Positions 8,757 through 18,323 of a DNA stretch of 64,000 bases are shown here, in pieces. Every line of letters begins with the position of its first letter. Within the stretch, counting starts at the first letter, position 1. Source of the DNA: Salicibibacter cibarius (lineage in GTDB: Bacteria > Bacillota > Bacilli > Bacillales > Marinococcaceae); the NCBI RefSeq assembly GCF_016495725.1, contig NZ_CP054705.1:2666001-2730000 (forward strand), given 5' to 3'. The position numbers and the translations under genes are program-made. Under the pieces are notes generated by a model. The model ran no database searches. It was not told the origin of the DNA and saw nothing but the letters and a program-made list of their open reading frames with translations.

Positions 8757-9923
8757 TCATTGAGTGGAGTCATCTTGATCCACTTCCATTCCGGACATCA
8801 CAGGATCCTCCTCATTTTGAGAGACAATACGGTCACCATCCTCAATTCCGGCAAGAATTTGCACTCCTTGCTCATTACTGATCCCCGTTTCAACTCCTTG
8901 TTTGACAATGATGCCATCTTCAATCAGATAGACATACTTAATGTCCGCTTCTTCTTCAGCGCTCGTTTCCGTTTCAATAACTTCCGCAGGGATCACGGTA
9001 GCGTCCGTTGCTGTTTCTACATCGATGAATACATTGACATGAAAACCATACTCAAGTTCAGGAGCATCTTCCTCCAACTGCACAGTGAACGGGTAAGAAG
9101 CTACGTTCTCCTCTTCCGTTTCCAGTGGATCCTCCTCGTCTGCAGGCGTGGTTCCAAGTTCTACGATAGTTCCTGACCACTCCCGATCATTCAGCACATT
9201 TGCTTCGACAGTCACTTCATGATCTTCTTGTAAATGAACAAGATCATACTCAGACACGATCCCGTTAATATCCCAATCTTCATCTGATACAATATGTAAC
9301 AGTGATTCACCCTCAAAAGCCTCGGCAGGTTCATTTCGTTCATGCACAATGCCACTGACATTGCTATGTACTTGATAAGCATCATCATGCTGAGCTTGAT
9401 AGTAAGCCAACTCTTCTTCTTCCTCCTGAATTTCTTGTTCCGTTAACTGCTGCTGAAAAAGAAGATCGTCGCGCTCCTGCTCGTGCTGTTCAATCACTTC
9501 ATCCGATTCTTGATTATTTTCCGCATTCGCGATCCTTGTTTCAGCATTTAAAATTTGTTCGTTTTGTTGTTCCGCCTCCAAATGTAGGCGGTCAATACGA
9601 TTTTCAGTCGAAATCATTTGTCTTTCCATGTCCTCATCTTCTTCATAACTGACGAGGAGATCGCCTTCCTCAACTGTCTCTCCTTCGTCCACTTCAATTT
9701 CTTCCACTTCTCCATGCTGAGGTTCCTCATATACCCGCTGATCGCTTCGTGGCTCTACAATACCGCTTGCGGTTATTGATTCATACATATCCACTTCCTC
9801 AGCCATAACAATGTCCAGGTCTTCAAGTTCCACCATCTGCTCTTCCAATAATAGATATGTATTTGTCCCGATCACTCCAAGCACGACGATCAAGCCGACC
9901 ACTATTGCCATCCATTTTTTCAT
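8757..9923 (-). CDS. yknX: MacA/YknX-like periplasmic adaptor of an ABC efflux system
   Basis: 388 residues from ATG 9923, which has AGGAG 11 bases upstream and overlaps the yknW stop by four bases (ATGA). An N-terminal membrane anchor spans about residues 5-22. A biotinyl-lipoyl half follows, then a long coiled-coil hairpin (about 85-165, E/Q-rich), the second lipoyl half, and beta-barrel domains ending with a typical adaptor strand (GIEDGDRIVS). It is unusually acidic, as expected for an extracellular protein in a halophile. In B. subtilis YknX works with Yip1-family YknW and the YknY-YknZ ABC transporter to protect against SdpC toxin. The ATPase and permease genes are missing downstream here. 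Confidence 0.82.
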   Translation of the reverse strand: MKKWMAIVVGLIVVLGVIGTNTYLLLEEQMVELEDLDIVMAEEVDMYESITASGIVEPRSDQRVYEEPQHGEVEEIEVDEGETVEEGDLLVSYEEDEDMERQMISTENRIDRLHLEAEQQNEQILNAETRIANAENNQESDEVIEQHEQERDDLLFQQQLTEQEIQEEEEELAYYQAQHDDAYQVHSNVSGIVHERNEPAEAFEGESLLHIVSDEDWDINGIVSEYDLVHLQEDHEVTVEANVLNDREWSGTIVELGTTPADEEDPLETEEENVASYPFTVQLEEDAPELEYGFHVNVFIDVETATDATVIPAEVIETETSAEEEADIKYVYLIEDGIIVKQGVETGISNEQGVQILAGIEDGDRIVSQNEEDPVMSGMEVDQDDSTQ

Positions 9924-10564
9924 AAGCTTACTACTCCTTGTCCCATTCCTAGCATCGAGATTCCGGCTATTATCGTCATCACAATCACATATGCAATTGC
10001 GCTGACGGTAACGATATACCGTGTAGACTTCGTCGTATTTACTTTTATAGCAAATAGTTGAACAAGAAAACACCAAATGAACAATAAAGATACTTGACTA
10101 AAAAACGCGACGAAAAATGGTTGGTCCCAAATTTGCTCGGCCATGAATCCTAAACTTGTCATCGACCTTCCCTCCAGCCCTTCAAAATAAATCAGAAAAG
10201 GAAAATCGATCAGTAAAACCAATACATAGATCGGTAAAAAATAAGTAAAAATAAGTAAAAGGTTTTTTAAACCGATATCTTTAAAAAAGCCCCAAAAGAT
10301 CAACGCTGCGACCAAAACTGCGATCACACTGATGCCAGCAACAAAAATACCTATCAGCACCGCCAAAAGTGTAATAAATGCGGAAGCCTCTTCTGCACTG
10401 ACCCCTGCCCTTTGAAATGCAGCTATCACCTGATCAGATAACAAATACATAGATAAACCAGTCAGTACACCGATCAATAATGCACTACCAATAAGCCTCC
10501 AAAGGCTCCCTTTAATCTCTTCTGCTTCCCGCAACGGGGAGAAGTGCCGCTTCGTATTAAACAA
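9920..10564 (-). CDS. yknW: YknW-like Yip1 family membrane protein
   Basis: 214 residues with about five hydrophobic helices (near residues 25-45, 65-92, 100-122, 150-170, 185-205), the pattern of Yip1-domain proteins. It directly precedes and overlaps the yknX-like adaptor, as in the B. subtilis yknWXYZ operon, where YknW helps assemble the pump. The name rests on this conserved pairing plus topology. It is probably the first gene of a two-gene remnant operon. Confidence 0.7.
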   Translation of the reverse strand: MFNTKRHFSPLREAEEIKGSLWRLIGSALLIGVLTGLSMYLLSDQVIAAFQRAGVSAEEASAFITLLAVLIGIFVAGISVIAVLVAALIFWGFFKDIGLKNLLLIFTYFLPIYVLVLLIDFPFLIYFEGLEGRSMTSLGFMAEQIWDQPFFVAFFSQVSLLFIWCFLVQLFAIKVNTTKSTRYIVTVSAIAYVIVMTIIAGISMLGMGQGVVSL

Positions 10565-10811
10565 TCCACTTGCATACCTCGCATGATGTATGATCCAAGA
10601 CGCCTCCTATATCAATAAAATATGAGTTTATATCAACATATTTCATCATCCTATCTCTTATTGTGCCATATTTTCTAAAAAATACAATAATCATTGTAGA
10701 CAGCTGTTTCATCGAAACTAGTTAGGCTGACGAGATTATATCACATCAAGGGGAACGTGATACATTCGTAATATCAATAAGATTATGAAATTATAGCATT
10801 AGCTTGTACTT

Positions 10812-11099
10812 AGGGATTGCTGAACAACTTGCAGATATCAGCTGAAGCCGGGATGCCGCTTCCATGGCTTCGCTTTTTCGCGGACGAACGGTCAAGCCTC
10901 CTCGCGCAAAACCGGCGCTGCGGGGTCTTGACGCGTCCGTTTTTCCGCTGGAGTCTCGCCATTGCAGCGTCATCCCTCCGTATGTTTCCAGAAGTGCAAG
11001 GGTTTTCTGTTTTTAGAACAGATTTGCTTGCATCTAGTTTTGACAACATCAACGGAAAATGCTTATGTGCCAATCTTTTTCTGTTATTCAGCAATCCTT
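10812..11099. mobile_element. MITE-like element with 17-bp inverted repeats and 4-bp target duplication
   Basis: The left end agggattgctgaacaac (10812-10828) and right end gttattcagcaatcctt (11083-11099) are inverted repeats matching at 15 of 17 positions. The 4 bases outside each end are both ACTT (10808-10811 and 11100-11103), a probable target-site duplication. The 288-base interior is GC-rich against AT-rich flanks and carries open frames on both strands without recognisable protein. No transposase is present, so it would need one in trans. Confidence 0.65.
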
Positions 11100-11103
11100 A
11101 CTT

Positions 11104-11308
11104 ATGAATTTTTCTTATTACTTCAGATTGTTTGTATCTATAGCCTTGGCATATTACTCATAATCCATTTTACACAAAACCCTCGATATCCAATATTAGA
11201 TGATCCAAGGGTTGAAAATCTGCTGTTATGATTATCTTTGTTCGACTTAGCTGAAACCAGAGTACACCCCCTGAGACAGTCCAACTGCCACAGGGGAATT
11301 TGGGGTTA
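11104..11308. other. Intergenic stretch
   Basis: AT-rich spacer between the MITE-like element and the asparaginase gene. No gene or clear terminator seen. Confidence 0.4.
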
Positions 11309-12601
11309 TTATTCCCACTGATCTATCAATTCCTCAGATTGGGCATAGAGCTCATCAAACGCTTCTTCGGAAGTCAAATCATTATCTAACTGATGTTCCA
11401 GCAAATCTTTAAATCCTCCCATATGCTGAACCACATTTTCTGCTTCTTCTTGATCTTCGTAATGGCTGACCGATGTTAGGTGAGTCGTTAAGGCCTGAAC
11501 TGCTTCCTCGCTTGCAAATTCGCCTTCTTCATCGAAACGTTCGACAGATTCATTGATATCGGCTACGGTGATAGGCTCGTCCTCGTCTTCTTCTTCAGCA
11601 AATTCGACAACGATCTCACCATCATTTGTTACGTATCCGTACGATAACCCACCACTGGAGAATGGCGAAGCAAGGTTTCCGTCATGATCCAAGGCAATGA
11701 CAGCACCAGTGGCTCCAAGAGCAGGCATGTTTTCTTCTACAACGGCTTCTGCGGCTTCATAAACAGATTGCTCATCGATTTCAACGAGGGCGGATATGTC
11801 CCTTGCGGCCGTTCCCCTGATAAAAACTTCTCCCGTGCCCGTTGCTGATACGGCGACGCCGTTATTATCGGCATACGTTCCCGCGCCAATAATCGGTGAA
11901 TCTCCAATCCTGCCGACGGCTTTATTTGTCAGCCCTCCCGTAGACGTTCCCGCGGCTAAATTATCGTTTTCATCAAGACCAACTGCGCCAACGGTTCCAT
12001 GATTTTCATCTTCCGTATCTGCTTCATCCTCATCTTTTGCATCGAGAAGCTGTTCCCATCTTCTTTCGGTGAAAAAATAATCTTGAGTAACAGTTTCAAG
12101 CCCTTGCTCTATACCAAACAGATCAGCTCCATCGCCACCGAGCATGACATGTTCGGATTCTTCCATGATTTCATGAGTAAGCGTAATCGGATTTTTTATA
12201 TTTTTCACCCCGGCGACAGCCCCGGCTTCTAGATCTTCTCCATTCATTAAAGAAGCATCTAGCTCATGAGCGGCATCCGTATTAAAAACAGATCCACGTC
12301 CTGCATTTAGTAATGGTGAATCTTCCAGTATAACAATGGCCTCTTCCACGGCTTCTACACTGGTCCCACCTCCCTCAATGGTATTTTTCCCGGCTTCTAG
12401 CGCTTCTTCCATCACTTCACGTTGATCATCCTGCTCGTCTTCAGCAACGGTTCCGCTGCCTCCGTGAATGGCAAACATAATGTCTTCTTGTTCAGGATCT
12501 TCTTGTTCAGCACTGGAATCCATACTAGCTGTTGCGAAAAAAATGAGCAAAGCAAACAAGCCTATGATTGTCCCCGTTTTAATCATGAAGTTATTTGGCA
12601 T
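11309..12601 (-). CDS. Exported isoaspartyl peptidase/L-asparaginase (Ntn hydrolase) with C-terminal FIMAH-like domain
   Basis: 430 residues. An N-terminal signal or anchor segment covers residues 8-27. The asparaginase_2 fold follows, with AIHGGSGT near residue 44, NAGRGSVFN near 99, and the autocleavage site HGTVGAVGLD near 201, whose Thr becomes the nucleophile. GGLTNK and RIGDSPIIGAG, typical substrate-site segments, follow. The last 85 residues are a separate helical domain (AVQALTTHL, SHYEDQEEAE) shared with the neighbouring peptidase, resembling the FIMAH domain of secreted Bacillaceae proteins. The enzyme would hydrolyse asparagine or beta-aspartyl dipeptides outside the membrane. It lies 35 bases downstream of the giant peptidase in the same direction, so co-transcription is likely. 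Confidence 0.88.
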   Translation of the reverse strand: MPNNFMIKTGTIIGLFALLIFFATASMDSSAEQEDPEQEDIMFAIHGGSGTVAEDEQDDQREVMEEALEAGKNTIEGGGTSVEAVEEAIVILEDSPLLNAGRGSVFNTDAAHELDASLMNGEDLEAGAVAGVKNIKNPITLTHEIMEESEHVMLGGDGADLFGIEQGLETVTQDYFFTERRWEQLLDAKDEDEADTEDENHGTVGAVGLDENDNLAAGTSTGGLTNKAVGRIGDSPIIGAGTYADNNGVAVSATGTGEVFIRGTAARDISALVEIDEQSVYEAAEAVVEENMPALGATGAVIALDHDGNLASPFSSGGLSYGYVTNDGEIVVEFAEEEDEDEPITVADINESVERFDEEGEFASEEAVQALTTHLTSVSHYEDQEEAENVVQHMGGFKDLLEHQLDNDLTSEEAFDELYAQSEELIDQWE

Positions 12602-12636
12602 GTTAGATCCCTCCCCAGTGAATATTTTCCAACTGA

Positions 12637-15600
12637 CTAACGCACCATATCCAAAATCGCGCTACTGACGAGTTCTCCATGCGTTTGAATCCTTTCCTCG
12701 CTGATCAAGTCTATCGTATCATAAGGCGTATGATACGTAGGTTCCAGCTCGCCTGTTCCGGGCTCTCTCCAACTAATATTCGCAGCATCAATGCCCACAT
12801 CATAAAAAGATTCATGATCGGATGCCCCTCGTTCAAAAAGGGTGAGGGCATCGAAGTCTAACCTGTCCGCTGCAGCGTCTGCGTAGTCCCATACAACATT
12901 CGGTTCGCCGTCCACAACATTGACATTAAGGCTAGTCGCCTCTTCCCAGTCCGTTCCAACCATATCAAAGTTAAAATTGGCGGCACTGTTGTCAATTTCT
13001 GATTGGGACAATTCATCCACGTAGTGGCGAGAACCGTTTAAACCACCCTCTTCATAGCCAAAAGCAATGAATCTGATTTCTTTATCAACGGATATATCTT
13101 GCATGGTTCTCGCTAACTCAAGGATATGGGCTGTACCTGAAGCATTATCGTTGGCTCCAGGAGAAAATGCAACAGAATCATAGTGTGCGGTCACATACAC
13201 AATCTCCGGATCTTCTATATCTTCCTCAGGTTCCTTTACGGCAATGACGTTTTGAGAAATTTCATCCGTCATTGTTTGTACGCTAAGGTTTACAGTCAAT
13301 CCGTCCTCGGAAATCTCTGAACGCAATGTTTCACCATCTTCCTGTGTCACACCCACAACGGGTATATCAGCAGTTTCATCGGATAATCCAGGTCTGAAGG
13401 CCCGGAGATCATCCGTATCATCAGCAATAATCAACCCTACCGCTCCAGCTTCAGAGGCACGATTGGCGGCATCCAGGAAAGATGCTTCCCCTCTCTGGAT
13501 GAGAGCTATGTTACCTTCAACCTCATCCGGAAAATCGTCTTCCTCGCCATAAGCAACATCAATAACATCAGCTGTGATACCTTCCTCATCCGTTTCCGCT
13601 GAACCTAATGCGCTCCGCAAAGGGACTTCGCCGTCACCGCTCGATACCATTGTTAATTGGTCTAAACGTTGTTCATCTTCCTCATCAATATTAAATTCTT
13701 GTACTTCAACCGGATAGCCAAGATCTTCAAACTCATTTTTAATATAATCAGCAGCCTCTTTTTCTTCATCCGTACCGGCATATCTCACGCCGATATCTTC
13801 GCTCAAATAGTCAATATGCTCGAGTGAGTTTTCAGCATCAAAGGCTAAGACGCCCCACTTTGCCATTAACTGATCGGCTGCATCTTGCAACGTTGTATAA
13901 GCATTCTCGGAGATTAACTCATCCTCGAATTGCTGGTCGAGTAAATCGTGGAATCCTTCCATGTGTTGAATAACTTTCTCCGCGTCCTCTTGATCTTCGT
14001 AATGACTGATGGATCCCAGGTGAGTGGTTAGAGCACGAACGGCTTCATCAGAGCTGAATTCTCCCGCTTCGTCGAGTTGTTCGATCATTTCTATCATGTC
14101 ATCGGCTGTAACATCTTCCCGCGGTTCTGGTTCAAGGTGGTCATCTGGCGCATGTGGCGCTTCTTCTCCACCAATACCAACGCCTATATATGCATAGTCA
14201 TTAACCATCCCAGGCGTTGAATGGGAGATCCCGACCTGCCCGCCGAACATCGTACTTTCCGTTGTCGTCACTTGCCATTCCTCTGGTTCTTCTTCACCAT
14301 CTGGCCACATTTTCACCTGCAAAGCTTCCGCTTGTCTCTGTAACAACACGCGATACCAATTATCTTCTTCCAACTCAAATGGCAGTTCAGCAGAATCAAG
14401 CGTTTCAGTGCTTCCCCCGCTCCTTTGCATAATTCTTACGGAATTTTCGTCTGAGTCTGCGTCAGGCATTTGCGCATCGGCGTAGATAGCGTTCTCGCTT
14501 TCCGGGGCACCGGACATATGGAACCCGAGTTCGAACAAGGTCTCATGGATCTCGTCACCTCGAACGAGACCGAAAATTTGGGTATCCCCATAAATGTCAC
14601 CAACCTCATCCGGCGTGAATCCGCGAATGCCCGATTCGGTGATGTGTTGTAAGCGATTGGGTTCATCCAATACCGTAAATTGATCTTCATCTCCTTGCCA
14701 GATCGGAGACCAATCGGCTGGCGCTTCCCCAACGTCATATTCTGTAAAGTCTGTGGAATATTGGTCAGGATCAGAGACATCAGGTGTATCCGGCCAATAT
14801 TTCGGCAATTCGTAGAAATCATCACCATCGAGTTCATCGTCAACACTTCCATCCGCCATATGCTCCAAAATGCCCCATACCCCATCTTCTTGAATATCAA
14901 TTAATTCCTGATCATAGGGTGTCTCAGGTTGCTGGCCAGGCATTTCGAATAAGACCGTGGCCGTTCCGTTAAGGGCAAAAGCATGTCTACCTTGACCGGG
15001 AAGGTCACGCGTCGAGTGATGCACGTAACGGGATAGTCCCGGCTCTACGTCACCCTCTGCTCGCTCATTAACGCCGTTGGCAGCAGCAAGCGCATAGCTG
15101 CGAGACTGGTCTTGATCCCATTCGGGATAGTCATCGGCGTACCTTGGATTATCATCCGGTCCCAACGCCGGGTAATCGATAGCAATTGTTACGTCTTCAT
15201 CAGTACCTTCAATTTGATTTTGTGCTCCCATTTGATGAAGGTCAACATAAGCGTCCACATGGCCAAATTCATCCTGAAGGTCTTGATACAATTCCGTGAG
15301 TATTTGCGATTCGTTAGTTAAAAAGAATCCAAAATGTGCCGTTGTACCAGGAAGATCTTCAGCTTGCGGTTCATAATCGAGATCTGCGTTAAAATCGCGG
15401 TTGATATCAAATCCCGGGAAGTTTTCGTTAAAGTTCCAAGCCGGTTCTGCACCTTCGAGCTGAGGGTGGTTCTCTTCAACTTCATCCCAAGTAATATCAT
15501 TTTGTCGTTGCACGAGCTCGGAACCGTCAGGATTAAACTTGGGTACAGTAACAATGGTGACTTCATTCAAAATAGTTTGAACATCATCGCTATCGCTGGT

Positions 15601-16026
15601 CCCAAGGGTGTCGAGTAATTGAATCAATGACTCAGTACCGAAATTTTCGTTTCCATGGATTTCACTCGTGATCAAAATGACTTGATCCCCGGATCCAATA
15701 CGGGCGGAGTAGATATCACGGTCATTCTGTGATTGACCCAAGACGTCAATGTCTAGTTCGCCATCACTTTCCTCTTCAATTTGTTCCAGTTCCGGCAACA
15801 AATCATCATAACGGATAAAATCCTCAGGGTCGTATTCATCGTCCTCAGCAGTCATTGTTTCAGCCTCATCATCTTCAATTTCCTGAATTTCTTCGAGCGC
15901 TTCAATGGCTTCAACAGGATCGAAATCTTCTTCATCCTCGTTTTCTTGTGCATTCAAACCAGTTGCCGGTAACATTGATAAGAGAAAAGCAGCAGGTAAC
16001 GTTTTTTTCCAACCAATTTTTTTCAT
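12637..16026 (-). CDS. Secreted M14 carboxypeptidase - FIMAH - M28 aminopeptidase fusion
   Basis: 1129 residues, start ATG 16026 with TTAGGAGG seven bases upstream. Signal peptide 1-26 (cleavage near LNA), then a very acidic linker. M14 carboxypeptidase domain about 65-395: zinc ligands H124 and E127 (SEIHGNENFG) and H264 (VDLHQMG), likely catalytic E361 (LFEMPG). A LamG-like beta region spans about 415-620. A FIMAH-like helical domain spans about 640-725. M28 aminopeptidase domain about 730-1129 with an inserted PA domain (about 815-915): metal and catalytic residues H948, D950, D960, E992/E993, D1021 and H1099. Carboxy- and aminopeptidase activities would act on opposite ends of peptides. 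The domain order in one chain is unusual. Both active sites look complete. Confidence 0.9.
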   Translation of the reverse strand: MKKIGWKKTLPAAFLLSMLPATGLNAQENEDEEDFDPVEAIEALEEIQEIEDDEAETMTAEDDEYDPEDFIRYDDLLPELEQIEEESDGELDIDVLGQSQNDRDIYSARIGSGDQVILITSEIHGNENFGTESLIQLLDTLGTSDSDDVQTILNEVTIVTVPKFNPDGSELVQRQNDITWDEVEENHPQLEGAEPAWNFNENFPGFDINRDFNADLDYEPQAEDLPGTTAHFGFFLTNESQILTELYQDLQDEFGHVDAYVDLHQMGAQNQIEGTDEDVTIAIDYPALGPDDNPRYADDYPEWDQDQSRSYALAAANGVNERAEGDVEPGLSRYVHHSTRDLPGQGRHAFALNGTATVLFEMPGQQPETPYDQELIDIQEDGVWGILEHMADGSVDDELDGDDFYELPKYWPDTPDVSDPDQYSTDFTEYDVGEAPADWSPIWQGDEDQFTVLDEPNRLQHITESGIRGFTPDEVGDIYGDTQIFGLVRGDEIHETLFELGFHMSGAPESENAIYADAQMPDADSDENSVRIMQRSGGSTETLDSAELPFELEEDNWYRVLLQRQAEALQVKMWPDGEEEPEEWQVTTTESTMFGGQVGISHSTPGMVNDYAYIGVGIGGEEAPHAPDDHLEPEPREDVTADDMIEMIEQLDEAGEFSSDEAVRALTTHLGSISHYEDQEDAEKVIQHMEGFHDLLDQQFEDELISENAYTTLQDAADQLMAKWGVLAFDAENSLEHIDYLSEDIGVRYAGTDEEKEAADYIKNEFEDLGYPVEVQEFNIDEEDEQRLDQLTMVSSGDGEVPLRSALGSAETDEEGITADVIDVAYGEEDDFPDEVEGNIALIQRGEASFLDAANRASEAGAVGLIIADDTDDLRAFRPGLSDETADIPVVGVTQEDGETLRSEISEDGLTVNLSVQTMTDEISQNVIAVKEPEEDIEDPEIVYVTAHYDSVAFSPGANDNASGTAHILELARTMQDISVDKEIRFIAFGYEEGGLNGSRHYVDELSQSEIDNSAANFNFDMVGTDWEEATSLNVNVVDGEPNVVWDYADAAADRLDFDALTLFERGASDHESFYDVGIDAANISWREPGTGELEPTYHTPYDTIDLISEERIQTHGELVSSAILDMVR

Positions 16027-16224
16027 AATAACCTCCTAAAGAGAATGGGCACGGGTAATTTTAACTTTAGAAAATAGAATTAGCACCTTCTTCTATTAAT
16101 CTAGTTTCTATTCATTGACCAAAGTAATAATTTTCGTTTTTCTAATTATTTCTAGTATTTCTCCTAACCTTCCGTTTGCGTAGCTGTAAACATTCACTCA
16201 ATGTCGTTTGAAAAATCACTTCGG
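16027..16224. other. Promoter-side spacer of the peptidase operon
   Basis: AT-rich region upstream of the peptidase start. Only the RBS is clear; no gene seen. Confidence 0.35.
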
Positions 16225-16462
16225 CCAAATTGCCAGTATTATACAAAAAATGAATTTCCCGAAATCTTCTGTGTTATTTCCTTCTGCATCGATCACTGTG
16301 TAGTCGGCTTCCAACATCACCGTATCAATGTCGAGGGTCCCGTTGTTTTGCAGTTCAAAACCATGAATCATCGTATCTCCGGGCTGCAAGTTGTCCACTA
16401 CCCTCCGATTAACGTTAAGCCGAAAACGGAACTCCTATGCCAAGCTATTGTTTGTTTCCCAT
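16225..16462 (-). pseudogene. TasA/CalY (camelysin)-like pseudogene
   Basis: The minus strand starts with a strong RBS (GGAGG) and ATG at 16462. It reads MGNKQ, a stop, LGIGVPFSA, a stop, then LQPGDTMIHGFELQNNGTLD and an ADYTVIDAEGNNTEDFG segment. This is the N-terminal and core-strand pattern of TasA/CalY-family matrix proteins (short basic leader, PGDT motif, NNGTLD). Stops in the leader and loss of the C-terminal part mark it as dead. TasA-like proteins build biofilm matrix, which fits the eps-locus remnants elsewhere. Confidence 0.65.
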
Positions 16463-17436
16463 TATGGATTCCTCCTTGTGACATTTTGATTATGTGAACG
16501 CCTCATCAGGTTGCTCGGAATTACCCCTGACGGGCGGCGACACCGGTTCTTCATTTTTCTTCGACGATTCGATCTATCGTTTGACTGGAAATTACCGCGA
16601 TCGGGTGACAACGAATAACGTCAATAAATAAAATTGTTGTGAAACTGTTGATGACTTTTTGGTGACACGCCACATAGTATTTCATCACACCACGATAGAA
16701 TATGGAACATTTATTCAATTTATTATATTAATAATATTGATTCTATTATTCTCCCTCCGATGGCCGCAGGAGGGAGTTTTTACTCCCATATGTGTAGGAG
16801 ATCCTCAAAACCTCCTGGATGACTTGTTTCGCCGCTTCTTGATTTTCATAATGTGGGCAGCTGAACGGCGAGTATCAAGAAACCCCGATGTCTACATGCC
16901 CTTTATTTTGAGCGACCGGAATAAATCTAATTTATCCATTTTATAAATAAGTCTCTGTGATTTTCTATTTTTACTATCACTTTACAAAATTAATGGTTAA
17001 TTGGGATTTTTAATATAATTGACTAAAATATTACCACTAAAAATATAGACCAAGAAATAACCTTGGGTTATATATTTATTATTTATGTTATTAATTGTTA
17101 AATATAGGTTCAAATACTCATATTTAAGAAAAGATAGTTGGCTGAATTGTGAAACTCATTTCCTATATCTCTTGTTATATAAATAATTCTTTATTACTTT
17201 TTATTATTTTTATCTTTCTATAAATCTTTTTATATTAATGGTTAGGCGATTTTATAACCTATGTTCTAATATATTTTCCAAAAAAAGGAGGATAGAACTA
17301 TCCAAACTATAATAGTATTACAGTGAGGAAAGATCCACGAAGAATACTTATCCAAGATTGTGTCTGCAGGTAGTGCAGTTGTTATTTTATTTTTCAATCA
17401 ATTGAGATTTTTTGTTTAAGGACGTTTCATTGATCT
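16463..17436. other. AT-rich gene-free stretch with a FIMAH-domain scrap
   Basis: No intact gene. On the minus strand at 16800-16860 a short frame reads HYENQEAAKQVIQEVLRI, matching the HYEDQEDAEKVIQH helix of the FIMAH domains at 11.5 and 14.0 kb. It is a third, decayed FIMAH copy. The remaining sequence to 17436 is very AT-rich without recognisable content. Confidence 0.5.
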
Positions 17437-17615
17437 ACTCCACCCCTCTCAGCATGCGGATAACACTCAGCTCTTCAATAATATCCAATGACTCATAGCT
17501 TGGATGCCCAACAGGTTGATAATGTACCTCTGTTGGCCCTGCCGAAACGGGCAATTCTGATGCCAAAATCTCCGAACGTACCGCTTTTCCGTCCTGTTTA
17601 CTCGCTCTCTAGCGT
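17437..17615 (-). pseudogene. epsN-like remnant with internal deletion
   Basis: 17464-17496 matches the epsN segment at 53625-53660 almost base for base, and 17562-17612 matches the segment at 54012-54060. 17437-17463 matches the C-terminal segment at 21738-21766. The pieces appear in collapsed order with most of the gene missing. Confidence 0.6.
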
Positions 17616-17939
17616 TCGTCCCGTTACTGTCCCCTTTTTTACTGCAAGCTTGTTAAAAATAAGCATTATTGTTGTTTCCATATAGTTACATAATGTATTT
17701 ATTGTAAATTACTTAATTGGTTATACAGGTATACCAAGCTATCGTTTCATCAAGAATATGATCTGTAACAACAGACCCGTTCCCAAGCTTCTTTGTGCAT
17801 CAATCATTCTCCCATCCTCCGCCTTCGACATTTTCCTGCTCACTGGGATTGTTATACTTCTCTGTGTTTTCGGACACAATGGAGGTAAATCAGATAGCCT
17901 TATGTGAAAAATTGCATGTGGTATAATATGGAGGTTTAT

Positions 17940-18083
17940 ATGAAGGAAAGAGAGAGGCGCTTTGAGCAGAGTAGGAAAGAGTTGAAAGAAAAACAGAAGC
18001 AACGAAGGACCGAAATTGAAAAATCCAGGGCAAAAACAGCAAAGTTTCAAGCAAATCTCAGAAAGAAACTCATGGAAAAATAA
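17940..18083 (+). CDS. Small basic coiled-coil peptide (47 aa)
   Basis: ATG at 17940 is preceded by GGAGG at six bases. The product is almost entirely charged (K, R, E, Q) and should form one long helix. Its C-terminal half (IEKSRAKTAKFQANLRKKL) resembles that of the 53-residue peptide encoded convergently at 18141-18302 (LEQSKKKTEEFKKRIKEL). The family is unknown to me. Both genes end at one shared hairpin terminator. Possible roles range from nucleic-acid binding to a partner of the membrane protein at 18324; none is shown. Confidence 0.6.
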   Translation: MKERERRFEQSRKELKEKQKQRRTEIEKSRAKTAKFQANLRKKLMEK

Positions 18084-18099
18084 GTTTCCTTCCCTAAAA

Positions 18100-18137
18100 T
18101 AAAAAAGCCTCTTTAAATAAATAGAGGCTTTTTGTTC
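18100..18137. terminator. Bidirectional terminator between convergent small genes
   Basis: AAAAAGCCTCT (18102-18112) pairs with AGAGGCTTTTT (18123-18133). The A-run and T-run make it work in both directions. Confidence 0.85.
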
Positions 18138-18140
18138 GTA

Positions 18141-18302
18141 CTATTGTCCTGCTAACTCTTTGATACGTTTTTTAAACTCTTCTGTTTTCTTCTTGCTTTG
18201 TTCCAGCTCGTATTTTCTTTCTTCTTGACGTCGTTCAATCATTTTTTGTGTTTCTGATTTTTCCTTTCGATTGCGAATACTCTTTTTACGGGTTGTTGTC
18301 AT
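18141..18302 (-). CDS. Small basic coiled-coil peptide (53 aa)
   Basis: The frame from ATG 18302 to TAG 18141 encodes a lysine/arginine-rich N-terminus (MTTTRKKSIRNRK) and a helical K/E/Q-rich remainder. It starts 21 bases after the membrane-protein gene at 18324-19421 and is transcribed with it. It resembles the 47-residue peptide of 17940-18083, suggesting an old inverted duplication. I do not recognise the family. Confidence 0.62.
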   Translation of the reverse strand: MTTTRKKSIRNRKEKSETQKMIERRQEERKYELEQSKKKTEEFKKRIKELAGQ

Positions 18303-18323
18303 AAGAACACACCCTTTCGCTTC

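Noticed and set aside
10817-11107. Overlapping ORFs on both strands as genes
   Set aside because: They fill the GC-rich body of the MITE-like element, lack RBSs and match no family.
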